A DNA stretch of 33,797 nt from Magnetococcales bacterium (GCA_015231375.1 JADGBT010000010.1:63287-97083); one strand, 5' to 3'; positions 15,521 through 24,839 are shown, counted from the stretch's first letter. Notes: generated by a model not told the origin, from the sequence alone. Numbers and translations are program-made.

Positions 15521-16846
15521 TTAATAGTTGTAGCCACGTTCGCCGTGCAGGGCGATGTCCAGACCGGTGCTTTCCGACTCTTCATCCACGCGCAGTCCGA
15601 TCAGTCCGTCGATCACCTTGAGCAGGATGTAGGAGACGATGGCGCAATACAGGCCGGTGGAAGCGACGCTCACCCCTTGCACCCAGACTTGACCCGCCAT
15701 GTCCAGCTCTTTGGCGAAACCGATGCCGCCCAGGGAGGGAGCGGCGAACACGCCGGTGAGCATGGCCCCGACGATGCCGCCGATGCCGTGGACACCAAAG
15801 GCGTCGAGGGAGTCGTCATAGCCCATTTTTCTTTTGATCGTGGTGGCGCCGAAGAAGCAGATCACACCCGAGATGCCACCCAGGGCCAGGGCGCCCATGG
15901 GGCCGACAAAGCCCGAAGCCGGGGTGATGGCCACCAGACCGGCCACAGCGCCGGTGGTGAGACCCAGAGCGCTGGGTTTGCCGTGGGACATCCATTCCAT
16001 GAACATCCAGGTCAAAGCCGCCATGGCCGTGGCCAGTTGGGTGACCACCATGGCCATGCCCGCCGCGCCATTGGCCGCCGCCGCGCTGCCGGCGTTGAAG
16101 CCGAACCATCCCACCCACAACATGCCGGCACCGGTCACGGTCAGGGGCAGACTGTGGGGAGGCATGGCCACATGGGGGAATCCTTTACGCTTGCCCAGGA
16201 CCACGGCGGTCACCAGACCGGCGATGCCCGCGTTGACATGCACCACGGTGCCGCCCGCATAGTCGAGAATGCCCATGTTCATCATCCAGCCACCGCCCCA
16301 CACCCAGTGACAGATGGGGAAATAGACCAGGGTCACCCAGGCGCTCATGAAGAGCAGCATGGCCGAGAATTTCATGCGTTCGGCGAAGGCGCCGATGATC
16401 AGGGCTGGCGTGATGATGGCGAAGGTCAATTGGAAGGTCAGAAAGACCGCTTCCGGGATGGTGCCGGTGAGGGAATCCCCCTTGATGCCGGCCAGGAAAG
16501 CCTTGCTCAGGCCGCCGACCCAGGCGTTGTTGGGGCCGCCATCCGAAAAGGCCATGGAATAGCCGTACAGGCTCCACAGCACGGTCACCACGGCGGTGAT
16601 GGCGAAACACTGCATGAAGATCGACAAGGAGTTCTTGGCGCGCACCATGCCGCCATAAAACAGGGCCAGTCCCGGCAGGGTCATGAAGAGAACCAGGGCG
16701 GTGGAGGTGAGCATCCAGGCCGTATCCCCGGAGTTGAGCACCGGTGCCGGAACAGCGGGAGCCGCTTCTTCGGCCAGGGCCAGAGCAGGCAGCAACAGAG
16801 CGGGAAGGATCGAGGCCGTGAGCCTGGATGGGGTCAGAAAGGTCAT
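15521..16846 (-). CDS. amtB: Ammonium transporter AmtB
   Basis: A 441-residue inner-membrane ammonium channel with an N-terminal signal peptide (to about ALALAEE), as is usual for AmtB, and then eleven predicted membrane helices. Family landmarks include GLALFYGGMVRAKN, FAERMKFSAML, HWVWGGGW, YAGGTVVHVNAG and DDSLDAFGVHGIGGIVGAM, which includes the twin histidines of the pore. ATG 16846 has AAGGAG upstream; the longer frame upstream overlaps glnK and is not real. It follows glnK by 31 bases in the standard glnK-amtB pair, in which GlnK blocks the channel when nitrogen is plentiful. Confidence 0.96.
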   Translation of the reverse strand: MTFLTPSRLTASILPALLLPALALAEEAAPAVPAPVLNSGDTAWMLTSTALVLFMTLPGLALFYGGMVRAKNSLSIFMQCFAITAVVTVLWSLYGYSMAFSDGGPNNAWVGGLSKAFLAGIKGDSLTGTIPEAVFLTFQLTFAIITPALIIGAFAERMKFSAMLLFMSAWVTLVYFPICHWVWGGGWMMNMGILDYAGGTVVHVNAGIAGLVTAVVLGKRKGFPHVAMPPHSLPLTVTGAGMLWVGWFGFNAGSAAAANGAAGMAMVVTQLATAMAALTWMFMEWMSHGKPSALGLTTGAVAGLVAITPASGFVGPMGALALGGISGVICFFGATTIKRKMGYDDSLDAFGVHGIGGIVGAMLTGVFAAPSLGGIGFAKELDMAGQVWVQGVSVASTGLYCAIVSYILLKVIDGLIGLRVDEESESTGLDIALHGERGYNY

Positions 16847-16877
16847 CGTGATTGCTCCTTTATTAGGCAATGTTCTT

Positions 16878-17216
16878 TCACAGAACTTCGGGTCCGGTTT
16901 CGCCGGTGCGGATGCGCACCGCGTGTTCGATGGGCATGACGAAGATCTTGCCGTCGCCAATTTTTCCGGTTTTGGCCGCTTCTCGGATCGCATCCACCAC
17001 CTGATCGAGGCGATCGTCGGATACGGCCAGCTCCACCTTGATTTTCGGCAGGAAATCCACCTGGTACTCCGCACCCCGGTACAGCTCCGTATGGCCTTTC
17101 TGTCGTCCGAAGCCACGCACTTCCGTCACGGTCATGCCAGTGATCCCCACAGCGGTGAGTGCCTCGCGAACGTCATCCTGCTTGAACGGTTTGATGATGG
17201 CAGTGACCCATTTCAT
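16878..17216 (-). CDS. glnK: Nitrogen regulatory PII protein GlnK
   Basis: A 112-residue PII protein. The T-loop reads GHTELYRGAEYQVDFLPK with the uridylylation site Tyr51, and the B-loop and C-loop motifs (KTGKIGDGKIFV, RIRTGETG) are intact, so ATP/ADP and 2-oxoglutarate binding are expected. GAGGAG is upstream of the ATG. It is first in the glnK-amtB operon and about 70 bases downstream of a sigma-54 promoter, which implies induction under nitrogen limitation. Confidence 0.96.
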   Translation of the reverse strand: MKWVTAIIKPFKQDDVREALTAVGITGMTVTEVRGFGRQKGHTELYRGAEYQVDFLPKIKVELAVSDDRLDQVVDAIREAAKTGKIGDGKIFVMPIEHAVRIRTGETGPEVL

Positions 17217-17286
17217 CGTCTGTCTCCTCGTTTATGGCTTTGGCCTGTCGATTGGTAAAAAATGAACCGCTTATAATCTTATGAAT

Positions 17287-17302
17287 GGCAACAAGCGGGC
17301 CA
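17287..17302 (-). promoter_or_regulatory. Sigma-54 promoter of glnK-amtB
   Basis: On the minus strand TGGCCCG-CTTG-TTGCC matches the -24/-12 consensus TGGCAC-N5-TTGC, with GG and GC separated by exactly ten bases. Transcription would start near 17276, leaving a leader of about 60 bases before the glnK ATG. A sigma-54 promoter is normal for glnK and would need an NtrC-type activator. I could not identify confident NtrC boxes upstream. Confidence 0.8.
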
Positions 17303-17487
17303 TGCGGGAGATGTGATTGATTTGTCTTAACAAAAACTTAATATGGCCAGGATTGGGGCAAGGGAAGGGTGTGAATTGTGCTTAAGAAATAGGCTGAAAT
17401 TGTGACTGAGTGCGGCATTTGATCAAAACCGATGCAGATGTGTGCCGATGCGTGCGACAGGAGTGCGCACCTGGGAAGGAGGAGGGG

Positions 17488-17955
17488 TCACCAGACGTTT
17501 TCGCCCGAGTCCGCATAGCTTCCGTTATTGTTGGCGTCGTGGAAACTGACTCCGGTAGAGCTGATCGCCAGTCTGCCATCCTTGGCCTGCGCCGATTGCG
17601 GGGTGGCCACGGCCACAAAACAGGTGGCGACGGGACACGGGGTGTTCAGCACCGTCGCGGCCGCCGCCGGGGAGAGGATGGTCACGGTGTAATGTCTGGA
17701 TTCGGAAAATTGCGGGTCGGCGGCAAATCCCAGCGTGAGCATGCTGGCGGTGTAGCTCATGTTTTCGGTGTACCAGCGCTCCTGGAGGTTGGCCACCTGC
17801 ATCAGCAGGGCTTTGCCGTCCGAGCGTCGGCCTTTGATCATGGCGTCCTGGTAGGCGGGCACGGCCACCAGGGCCAGCACGGCGGCGATGGCCAGCACGA
17901 TCAGCAGTTCGATCAGGGTGAAGCCTAGGGATCCGGTTCGCGGGCACCCAGGCAT
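17488..17955 (-). CDS. pilE: Type IV pilin-like protein PilE
   Basis: A 155-residue type IV prepilin. The leader MPGCPRTGSLG is cut before FTLIELLIVLAIAAVLALVAVPAY, with Glu at position 5 of the mature protein as prepilin peptidase and assembly require. Two cysteines (CPVATC) sit close together in the C-terminal half and may form a short disulphide loop. I chose ATG 17955 because it gives a leader length like that of the other pilins here. ATG 18006, one base after the pilY1 stop, would give a 28-residue leader but would couple translation to pilY1. It ends the fimT-pilV-pilW-pilX-pilY1-pilE operon, the position of PilE in Pseudomonas. Confidence 0.88.
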   Translation of the reverse strand: MPGCPRTGSLGFTLIELLIVLAIAAVLALVAVPAYQDAMIKGRRSDGKALLMQVANLQERWYTENMSYTASMLTLGFAADPQFSESRHYTVTILSPAAAATVLNTPCPVATCFVAVATPQSAQAKDGRLAISSTGVSFHDANNNGSYADSGENVW

Positions 17956-18007
17956 GCGCTTCGCAGTGGGGTGGGTGGTGCAGGGAAGGGGGGAGGGGAG
18001 GGTCATT

Positions 18008-21000
18008 TTATTCGGTCTCGATTTCTCGCCAGGAGAGGCGACCATTGGGAGGAGCGGGCAGGGTGATCTGGGTACGGGTCAGCGCCCCGGTGGAAGATTG
18101 GGTGATGAGCGTGGGATTGGCCGAGCCGCTGCCCCGGTGAATCACCGGAGCCGAGGCGATGCCTGTGCCCAGCCCCACGGAACCGGTCACCACCTGATGT
18201 GGAACGCCGCCAAAGGTCAGGGTGGTGGTGCTCAGGGCCGCCGGTGGACAGGCCGTGCCAGTGCCGTAACACAGAATGTTGAGCGAGGCGTTGCCTTCCG
18301 CCTCGCAGGTTTGGCTGGGCGGGGTGTAAAGGGTGAAAATGGCCAGTCGCTCCACCTGTCCGATCTCCGAAAGCGCCCGTTCGGAAGGCCCTGCCGCCGG
18401 AGTGGCGAAGTGGCGCCACCAGCCCGCCTTTTCCCGGATCACCCCTGTCAGGCCTTCGTAGGTGGTGACCGGCTGGGGAATGAGCGGCAGCACGCCTTGA
18501 GTATCCAGCACCGCCTGGGTGGCCGAGACCATCACCCCGGTCACCTCTTGCAACGATGCCGTGGGAATCTCCTGGCCGGTGCCCGGATCCTTGAGGCCGA
18601 ACAGGGTGTGCTGCGCGGCTGTGGCGTTGTCCGAGGTGGTCCAGAGCCGTCCGGTTCCGGCCACGATCCAGTGGGCCCCTTCGGCGTCCCGCACCGCCAG
18701 AGGACGGCCATTGACCGGTTTGCCTGGATTGAACAACGGGGTGAGGGTCGGGTGATCCCAATCTGTCAGCTCCAGGCGCGTCAGCCGTCCGGTCTGGGTG
18801 GAGGTGGTGGTGTTCCAGCCGTCGCTGCCCATATACAGGGCGTCGGTGGCATAGTCCAGATTCCAGTCCACCGCCACCAGGGCAGGCAGAAAACTGGCGA
18901 CGACGCCATCGCTGTCGGCTCCCACCGGCAGCATGGCGGCGAGATCCAACGGGTCCAGACCCGCCACCCATCCCCGGTTGACCAGATCATAGGCGAACAG
19001 ATGGGCGTTCTGGGTGGAGGTCACGGTGGACAACTGGGTAGGCCCGGATCCCAGAAACAGCCACCAGTCGTTGCGGGTGGGATGTGTCCAGTCTCCGTCT
19101 GCCGCCGGGCTGCGGCGTACCGCCAGGGTCGGTTCCGAGACCGTGAAACCCATCTGCGCATGGGTGAGTTCCGCCAGCACCGTGGGGGGCACTTCCGGAT
19201 TGGTGATGTCCAGCACCACATAGGCCGAACGGGTATCGGCTGCGCCGTTGCCGTCCAGATCCAGGGGGCCGCCTCCCAGACGCATGCCCGCCACTAAAAT
19301 GGTGCCCCATCCGCCGGGATGATCCGCGTCTTCGGCGAAGATCCGCGCGTCGAACACCTTGGGGGAGCCGTCCATATAGTAGACATGGCTGTAGCTCAGG
19401 GTGGTGAGCCATTTGAGGTGCGGCAGCAGGTTGAACGGCGCATAGGCCCATAGTTCATCCCCGAGGGCGTGTTGCACGTTGGCCTCCTGGGTGGTTTGGA
19501 AACTCTTGTCGGTTTCGTTCCAGAACCCGGCGTTGAAGGCGTGCAGCAGTCCATCGTTGGCCCCCACGTAGATCACCTGACGCCGTTTGGCGTAGCGGGT
19601 GCGAAACGCGCGGAAAGAGGTGTCTCCGTGGAGCGTGTCGTGGCGCACGCCGTATTTTTCTCCGGGGGCGGCCACGGCCACCGGCGTGGAGTGGATGATA
19701 TCCCCCAGACGCCATACCTTGGGACCGGCTCCGTCGTAATCCACGGTGCGCGACCGCAGCCCGGCGAGCTCTTCTCCCCGGATATGGCGCACGATCTGAC
19801 TGGCTTCCGTGGCGTTCGCGGCGCGCAGATAAGCATAATCGGCGGTGGCGTCAAAGGTCGAGGGGGAAAAGTCCCGTTGTTCCCCCGGATCCACCACGCC
19901 GTTGCGGTTGGTGTCGATCCAGGTGGTGATGAAACGGCCACTGATGGCCGGTTGGGTGGCGTAGTCTCGCTGGGTGACGGGGTTGGCGATGCGCGCCAAC
20001 GCGTCGCGGGCGTCCCAGATGGGGCGCAATTGTTCGATGTGCAGTTCCTGGAAGGTGGCGGCGCTGGTGTCGCAGTCGGCGGGAGTGGCGTAGCGTCTGA
20101 CTTTGGTGACGTTGTGGGTGGTGTCGTAAAACAGATCCACCACCGGGTCGGTCAGACAGTCGTCGAGGGTGCCATCTTTGTCCCCGTCTTCCCGGAAACG
20201 GCTGTGGGCGTCGATGAACAACGCATGCAGGGTGCCTCCCCACTGGATCTGCTGCCCGTCGGCGTCCACCTTGGGAAAATAGAGCGCCTGATAGACCGCT
20301 CCGATTCCGGAATAGCTGTTGGCCACCACCGAGGCCGAGGTGCCGGAACTGACCCGTTCCAGCACGTTGGCAAAGGCGCGGTTGAGGCCATCCACCAGTT
20401 TGGCCGGGTCCGAGGCCAGCACATAATGATCCGGCGCGCCATCCCCGTTGGCATCCCATTCCCCGGGGAGGTTGGGTTCGTTGGCATTGCCGTCGGCGTT
20501 GGTGTCCAGATGGTCCAACTCCTTGAATCCGCCGTATTTGCCCGCCAGCCATAGCATGTTCATGGGACCGGTGAGAGGGGTGGCGTTGTACTCTTGGGTA
20601 TCCACCATGAAGGTGGTGATGGTCTGATCTCCGGCCAGATCCGCGCGCAGATCCCGACTGCGGGCATGATAGGCCAGCCCGGCGATGTAATAGGAGTTCT
20701 CCTTGCCCGGATACGGACAGCTGCCGAACACCTCTCCCAGAGCCGGAATGATTTTCGAGGTGGCGTTCATGTCGCAGACGTTTCTGGTGCAGCCGACGCA
20801 CTGGGAGGTGTTGGTGAGTCCTTGCAGGGTGCCGACGGTGTTGGTGAGGGTGGTGACGTTGATGGATGGATCGGCGTTGGCGGGATTGCCGAAATCGGTG
20901 GAGTCCTGGGCCAGAGCGCGCAGACCGAAATAGCTGGAACTGGTCAGGGCCGATCCGGGAAGCTGTTTATCCAGCCAGGGGTTGGCGTCGTTGATGCCGA

Positions 21001-22207
21001 TGATGAAGTTCTGCTGACAGGCGTGCTGGATGGGATCGTTCCAGGTGGTGAACACCGGAAAGCCATCCTTCTGGGCATCGGTGAGTCCGGTGTGATAGTC
21101 GCTGGTGGGGGTGCGGTGCTTGAAATAATTGAGGCACTCGTAAAACAACTCTCCGATGGGATCGTAGGATTTGTAGCCACTGGTCCCGAATCGGTTGAGA
21201 TAGTTGATCACCCCCGAATTGCCGACTCCGGCGCTCAAGGCGACCTGATCCGGATTGGCCACGAACAGGCCATTGGCATCGAACTCGGCGTTGGGATTGC
21301 TTTCCAGACCGCCGCCACTCGCCGGACGCAGCGGCCCGACATATTTCATGTTGGCGCGCAACACCCCGCCGTCGCGGGAGAGGGCGCTGTCACGGGTATA
21401 GCTCATCAGGGCGAAGCGCATCCGGTAGGCATGGTTCTGGATCAGCCCCTGGGGCTTGTGGTGGGTGCCGTAGGAGACGCAGTTTTCCTCCAGACTGATG
21501 CCGGAGTCGCACACCTTGACCCGCAGATTGAGATTGGTCGCCTTCTCGCCGCCGCCCCAGGTGGTGCCGATATCCAGTTGGGTGCCGTGGTTGTAAAGGT
21601 AGATCTTGCCGTCGGCGTAGGGGGTGACCGTGGATGGAGCGACGTTGCGACTGGCGGTGATCATCTTGACCGGAAACCAGGAGTCCCCCTTGGCCAGTCC
21701 CATGTTGGAGCGTTCCAGCACCGTCAAGGCCGTGGTGTCGCTGTGACGATGACCACCGGTCAAGGCCCAGCGGAATTCGTCGATGGCGGTCATGGTGGCC
21801 CAGTTGAGAAAATTGCCGCTCCATTGGCCGCTGCACTGGTGGGCAGCGGCCAAGGCGGCAGGCTCGAAGCGGCTGTTGCTGTAACTGTAGCATTTGTCCG
21901 GATCGAAATAACCGATGTATTCGCTGGCATGGGTGTAGCACACCCCCACCGTGCCGCCGTCGTTGATCCGGCCTGCGCACGCGGCCCCGTTCGGCTGATC
22001 GTTGTAGGCCGCGCCTTGCATGGGGGTCTCGATGGAGAGATTCAGCATCACGTTGGGATCCACCAGCGTGGGCAGGGTCGGGGGCAACGCGGCGAAATCG
22101 GCGTTGGTGGCGGCCTGGGCCGTGGCGATCCAGGCCAGCGGAAGCAGCAGCAACCACCAGCGCCGGGAGAGGCGTGGAGCGGATGGATCGGGTTGAGGGG
22201 GATTCAT
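18008..22207 (-). CDS. pilY1: Type IV pilus tip-associated protein PilY1
   Basis: A 1,399-residue exported protein. A signal peptide covers about residues 1-34 (WWLLLLPLAWIATAQA). The N-terminal part begins PNVMLNLSIETPMQGAAYND, typical of PilY1 forms without an obvious VWA MIDAS. Two calcium-binding-like loops are seen: DTNADGNANEPN with DANGDGAPD near residues 567-592, and DTNRNGVVDPGEQ near 762-776. From about residue 830 the PilC/PilY beta-propeller domain follows, including DLDGNGAADTRSAYVVLDITNP. ATG 22207 has AAGGG upstream; the frame continues upstream through pilX but is not coding there. PilY1 works in pilus extension, adhesion and surface sensing, with the calcium loop controlling retraction in relatives. 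Confidence 0.93.
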   Translation of the reverse strand: MNPPQPDPSAPRLSRRWWLLLLPLAWIATAQAATNADFAALPPTLPTLVDPNVMLNLSIETPMQGAAYNDQPNGAACAGRINDGGTVGVCYTHASEYIGYFDPDKCYSYSNSRFEPAALAAAHQCSGQWSGNFLNWATMTAIDEFRWALTGGHRHSDTTALTVLERSNMGLAKGDSWFPVKMITASRNVAPSTVTPYADGKIYLYNHGTQLDIGTTWGGGEKATNLNLRVKVCDSGISLEENCVSYGTHHKPQGLIQNHAYRMRFALMSYTRDSALSRDGGVLRANMKYVGPLRPASGGGLESNPNAEFDANGLFVANPDQVALSAGVGNSGVINYLNRFGTSGYKSYDPIGELFYECLNYFKHRTPTSDYHTGLTDAQKDGFPVFTTWNDPIQHACQQNFIIGINDANPWLDKQLPGSALTSSSYFGLRALAQDSTDFGNPANADPSINVTTLTNTVGTLQGLTNTSQCVGCTRNVCDMNATSKIIPALGEVFGSCPYPGKENSYYIAGLAYHARSRDLRADLAGDQTITTFMVDTQEYNATPLTGPMNMLWLAGKYGGFKELDHLDTNADGNANEPNLPGEWDANGDGAPDHYVLASDPAKLVDGLNRAFANVLERVSSGTSASVVANSYSGIGAVYQALYFPKVDADGQQIQWGGTLHALFIDAHSRFREDGDKDGTLDDCLTDPVVDLFYDTTHNVTKVRRYATPADCDTSAATFQELHIEQLRPIWDARDALARIANPVTQRDYATQPAISGRFITTWIDTNRNGVVDPGEQRDFSPSTFDATADYAYLRAANATEASQIVRHIRGEELAGLRSRTVDYDGAGPKVWRLGDIIHSTPVAVAAPGEKYGVRHDTLHGDTSFRAFRTRYAKRRQVIYVGANDGLLHAFNAGFWNETDKSFQTTQEANVQHALGDELWAYAPFNLLPHLKWLTTLSYSHVYYMDGSPKVFDARIFAEDADHPGGWGTILVAGMRLGGGPLDLDGNGAADTRSAYVVLDITNPEVPPTVLAELTHAQMGFTVSEPTLAVRRSPAADGDWTHPTRNDWWLFLGSGPTQLSTVTSTQNAHLFAYDLVNRGWVAGLDPLDLAAMLPVGADSDGVVASFLPALVAVDWNLDYATDALYMGSDGWNTTTSTQTGRLTRLELTDWDHPTLTPLFNPGKPVNGRPLAVRDAEGAHWIVAGTGRLWTTSDNATAAQHTLFGLKDPGTGQEIPTASLQEVTGVMVSATQAVLDTQGVLPLIPQPVTTYEGLTGVIREKAGWWRHFATPAAGPSERALSEIGQVERLAIFTLYTPPSQTCEAEGNASLNILCYGTGTACPPAALSTTTLTFGGVPHQVVTGSVGLGTGIASAPVIHRGSGSANPTLITQSSTGALTRTQITLPAPPNGRLSWREIETE

Positions 22208-22233
22208 GGTCGCGGCCCTTGGGTTCGGGGTGA

Positions 22234-23283
22234 TCATTCGCAGGTGGTCCAGTAGATGGCGTCGGTCGCCATGCTGGAAAAATTCGCCGGTCGATTGTTG
22301 TTGCAAACGCTGTTGGTGCAACAGGCGGGCTGATTGTTGGTTTTTCTGCCTGTGCCGCTTGAATGTTTTTTGCAACGGCAATCGTAAACCGAGGTGGTGG
22401 TGGTGCTCGCCGGGACCGAGGTGGTGGTGGTCGAGGTGGTGGTCGAGGTGGTGGTGACCGGGGCTGACGTGGTGGTCGAGGTGGTGGTGACCGGGGCTGA
22501 CGTGGTGGTCGAGGTGGTGGTAACCGGGGCTGACGTGGTGGTAACCGGGGTCGAAGTGGTGGTAACCGGGGTCGAAGTGGTGGTGACCGGGGTCGAGGTG
22601 GTGGTGCTGGAGGTCGAGGCCACGGATGAGGTGGTGGTGGAGCCGATGGTACTGGTGGTGGTACTGGTGCTGGTGGAGGTGGTGGTGTTGAGTGAATCCG
22701 GATCGCATAGCGCGCAAGCCGGATCCACCATGCGTGTGACCGCGTAGGTGGATTGCAGCATCACCTTGGCCTGATCGGTGCCGCCGCTGCCCAGGGCGGT
22801 GACGCGGTAGAGGCGCTGGGGCAGATCGGTCCATCCCGGATTGGCGTCGCGCCAGGTCTGGGAGCCGAATTCGCACAGATCCTCGATGATGAAAGCCGGA
22901 GGGGTGCGAACGCCGCTTGGGGCCAGGGCATGGGAGCGATGGCGGGAGGGGGTGTTCCACAGGTTCAAGGCGGGGTCGTTCCAGCGGGGTTGGCTGGGAC
23001 AGCCCTGGGTGCAGAAACCCTCTTCACAACTGTCGGTGAAGGGGGGATGACCGTTTGCCAACAGCCGTTCTCCGGCCAGCAGGGCCGCTTCGGCGGCCTG
23101 GAAGGCCAGTTGCCGGTCGCGGGTATTGCCCACCATGCTCTCTTCCAGGGCGGTGTTCTTCGCGCCGGTGATTCCCAGGACCGTCAGGATGGCCAGCAGC
23201 ACCAGGGCGATGACGAACACCGAACCGCGTTGGTGCGAACCGTGAACGGCGGGGATGGCCCGATGGGATGGAAGAGGTGTCAT
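22234..23283 (-). CDS. pilX: Minor pilin PilX with a long Thr/Ser-rich repeat and Cys-rich tail
   Basis: A 349-residue protein. The N-terminus is PilX: a leader of about 20 residues ending in HQRG, the hydrophobic helix SVFVIALVLLAILTVLGITG and the signature NTRDRQLAFQAAEAALLAGE. From about residue 195 to 300 comes a low-complexity region of TTTST/TTTSTPV/TTTSAPV units. The last ~50 residues have six cysteines (CRC, CC, C, C). Typical PilX proteins are under 200 residues, so the repeat and tail are additions. The region could be an O-glycosylated, mucin-like stalk (inference). It is followed by pilY1 after 26 bases and lies six bases after pilW. Confidence 0.88.
   Translation of the reverse strand: MTPLPSHRAIPAVHGSHQRGSVFVIALVLLAILTVLGITGAKNTALEESMVGNTRDRQLAFQAAEAALLAGERLLANGHPPFTDSCEEGFCTQGCPSQPRWNDPALNLWNTPSRHRSHALAPSGVRTPPAFIIEDLCEFGSQTWRDANPGWTDLPQRLYRVTALGSGGTDQAKVMLQSTYAVTRMVDPACALCDPDSLNTTTSTSTSTTTSTIGSTTTSSVASTSSTTTSTPVTTTSTPVTTTSTPVTTTSAPVTTTSTTTSAPVTTTSTTTSAPVTTTSTTTSTTTTSVPASTTTTSVYDCRCKKHSSGTGRKTNNQPACCTNSVCNNNRPANFSSMATDAIYWTTCE
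22394..22690. repeat. In-frame minisatellite inside pilX
   Basis: On the plus strand, units of 33 bases (GTGGTGGTGACCGGGGC.. then TGACGTGGTGGTCGAG) and 21 bases (GTGGTGGTAACCGGGGTC...) are repeated about three times each, with more degenerate GGTGGT runs around them. All units are multiples of three, so copy-number change would lengthen or shorten the Thr/Ser stalk without a frameshift. Confidence 0.85.
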
Positions 23284-23289
23284 GGCGGG

Positions 23290-24360
23290 TCAGTTGCGCA
23301 ATTGGATGGTGGTGGTCGCCACTTTGCGCAGTCGCGAGTCGGCGGGATGGGTGACGGTGGTGCCGCTGGAGGCGATGATCGTTTCGGCCAGGGTGTAGGG
23401 GGTGGTGTCCGGCGCGGAGCGCACGTTGTCCAGAGAGCGCAGCAGCAGACCGATGCGCACGCTGACGATCTGCGACCAGTTGCCTGCGCTTTCCACCGCG
23501 TCGGCGGTCAGGTACCGATTGGCCACCTGGTCGGAGTCGGTGTCGAGGCCGTAGAGGATTTGCAGGTTTTCCACCCCGTTGACCAGTTCGGCGCGTGCGG
23601 TGGCGTTTCCCCGGTTGAGCACTTCCCAATACAGAGCCGGTTCCCCGTTGCGTCCGGTGCCGATGAAAAAGGCCATGGAGCGGATTCGCGCCAGCATGGA
23701 TCCGGGGGGATAGGCGTGCCAGGCCGACGCGCAGGCCCCGCCGCAATCGCCTCCCAGACACTTGGTGACATTGCCGATGCTGCCGGTGCCGGTATTGTGG
23801 ACCAGGGTGCGGTTGCTTTGGTTGGCGTTGGTGATCTGGAAAATGGCGCCTTGCACGCAGTCGGTGACAAAGGCCACCTCGTCGGGATTGAGGTCGTGGC
23901 TTTGGGCGATCTTGAACTGGGCGGAACAGGCGTTGTGGGACTCGACGGTATAGGCGGTGGGATCGATGCCTGAAACCACGATGGCATCGGTGCCCGGCAG
24001 GGCCGCAGAGCGGAACGCGCTCGGCCAGGAGGCGTAGCTGCTGTTGTCGAAGCCGGTCACCTGGGTGTTGAAGGCCCAGGAGAAGGCGTTGGGGGTGACC
24101 AGCACGTTGATGGGCGTCACGTTGGAAATGCATCCCCAATAACCGGCCATGCGCAGTTCGCGGGAGAGCAGCTCCATGGCGAAGCGACCATTTTCCTGGA
24201 TGCGGGAGAGGTTGTCGTTCAGTCGATAGGTCTGTTTGGTGCTGGACAGAATGGTCAGAATGCCGCTGATGACCACCAGACCCAGGCCCAGGGCGATCAG
24301 CAGTTCCATCAGGGAGAAGCCGCCTTGATGGCGCTGCCGCCGGGTTTCGGGAGGGGTCAC
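23290..24360 (-). CDS. pilW: Minor pilin PilW
   Basis: A 356-residue PilW-type prepilin. The 14-residue leader ends in HQGG, followed by FSLMELLIALGLGLVVISGIL with Glu5. The PilW features that follow include LNDNLSRIQENGRFAMELLSRELRMAGYWGC and later the segment VRIGLLLRS. The start is GTG at 24360, which overlaps the pilV stop as GTGA, so translation is coupled. PilW belongs to the initiating minor-pilin complex with FimU, PilV and PilX. Confidence 0.92.
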   Translation of the reverse strand: MTPPETRRQRHQGGFSLMELLIALGLGLVVISGILTILSSTKQTYRLNDNLSRIQENGRFAMELLSRELRMAGYWGCISNVTPINVLVTPNAFSWAFNTQVTGFDNSSYASWPSAFRSAALPGTDAIVVSGIDPTAYTVESHNACSAQFKIAQSHDLNPDEVAFVTDCVQGAIFQITNANQSNRTLVHNTGTGSIGNVTKCLGGDCGGACASAWHAYPPGSMLARIRSMAFFIGTGRNGEPALYWEVLNRGNATARAELVNGVENLQILYGLDTDSDQVANRYLTADAVESAGNWSQIVSVRIGLLLRSLDNVRSAPDTTPYTLAETIIASSGTTVTHPADSRLRKVATTTIQLRN

Positions 24361-24839
24361 AGTTCGGACTCCAGGGAGAAGGTCTTGAACGAGACGACGG
24401 TGTGGCGACGGTCGTCATCCCAACGGATGGCGATGTGGAACAGACTCTCCTGCCCCCCGGAGTCGATGCGGGAGATCTCCCCGTCACCATCGGGCAGCAG
24501 GGAGGCCAGATCCTGTTTCCAGCGGGTCAGGTCGTGGGCGGCCATTTGGGCCGGGGTGCAGGGAGTGGCTTGGCAGTCGGAAGGATCCGGGTGGAGGGCC
24601 TCGAAGCCGATGGTGTAGGCGCCGTTCAAGGCCATGGTGCGATTGGTCCGCATCCGTTCCAGGATGTCGTGTCCGAGCAGCAGGGCCTGCGTGCGCAGTT
24701 GCGCGCTCTGGGTGAAACGGATGGCGTTCAATTGCAGTTTGGCCAGCCCGAGCAGTCCGACGGCCACGATCACCAGGGTGATGAGCACTTCCAGCAGGGT
24801 GAAGCCGGAGCGCGGATCCGGAGCGCGGATCACGGACAT
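24357..24839 (-). CDS. pilV: Minor pilin PilV
   Basis: A 160-residue prepilin. The leader MSVIRAPDPRSG is followed by FTLLEVLITLVIVAVGLLGLAKLQ, which with its Glu5 and GLLGLAKLQ motif is the PilV signature. ATG 24839 lies inside the end of the fimT-like gene (ten-base overlap), and its stop overlaps pilW by four bases. ORF extension upstream of 24839 is not coding. It is part of the minor-pilin priming complex. Confidence 0.92.
   Translation of the reverse strand: MSVIRAPDPRSGFTLLEVLITLVIVAVGLLGLAKLQLNAIRFTQSAQLRTQALLLGHDILERMRTNRTMALNGAYTIGFEALHPDPSDCQATPCTPAQMAAHDLTRWKQDLASLLPDGDGEISRIDSGGQESLFHIAIRWDDDRRHTVVSFKTFSLESEL

Noticed and set aside
17303-17487. NtrC enhancer boxes upstream of the glnK promoter
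   Set aside because: Some GCAC/GTGC pieces are present (for example near 17450-17470) but none has the proper spaced dyad, so no call is made.
22394-22747. Plus-strand Val-rich frame in the pilX repeat
   Set aside because: It is the reverse complement of the Thr/Ser repeat and has no ribosome site or domain.
22208-22960. N-terminal extension of the pilY1 frame
   Set aside because: It runs through pilX in another frame and gives a His-rich repeat; the signal peptide begins at the ATG at 22207.
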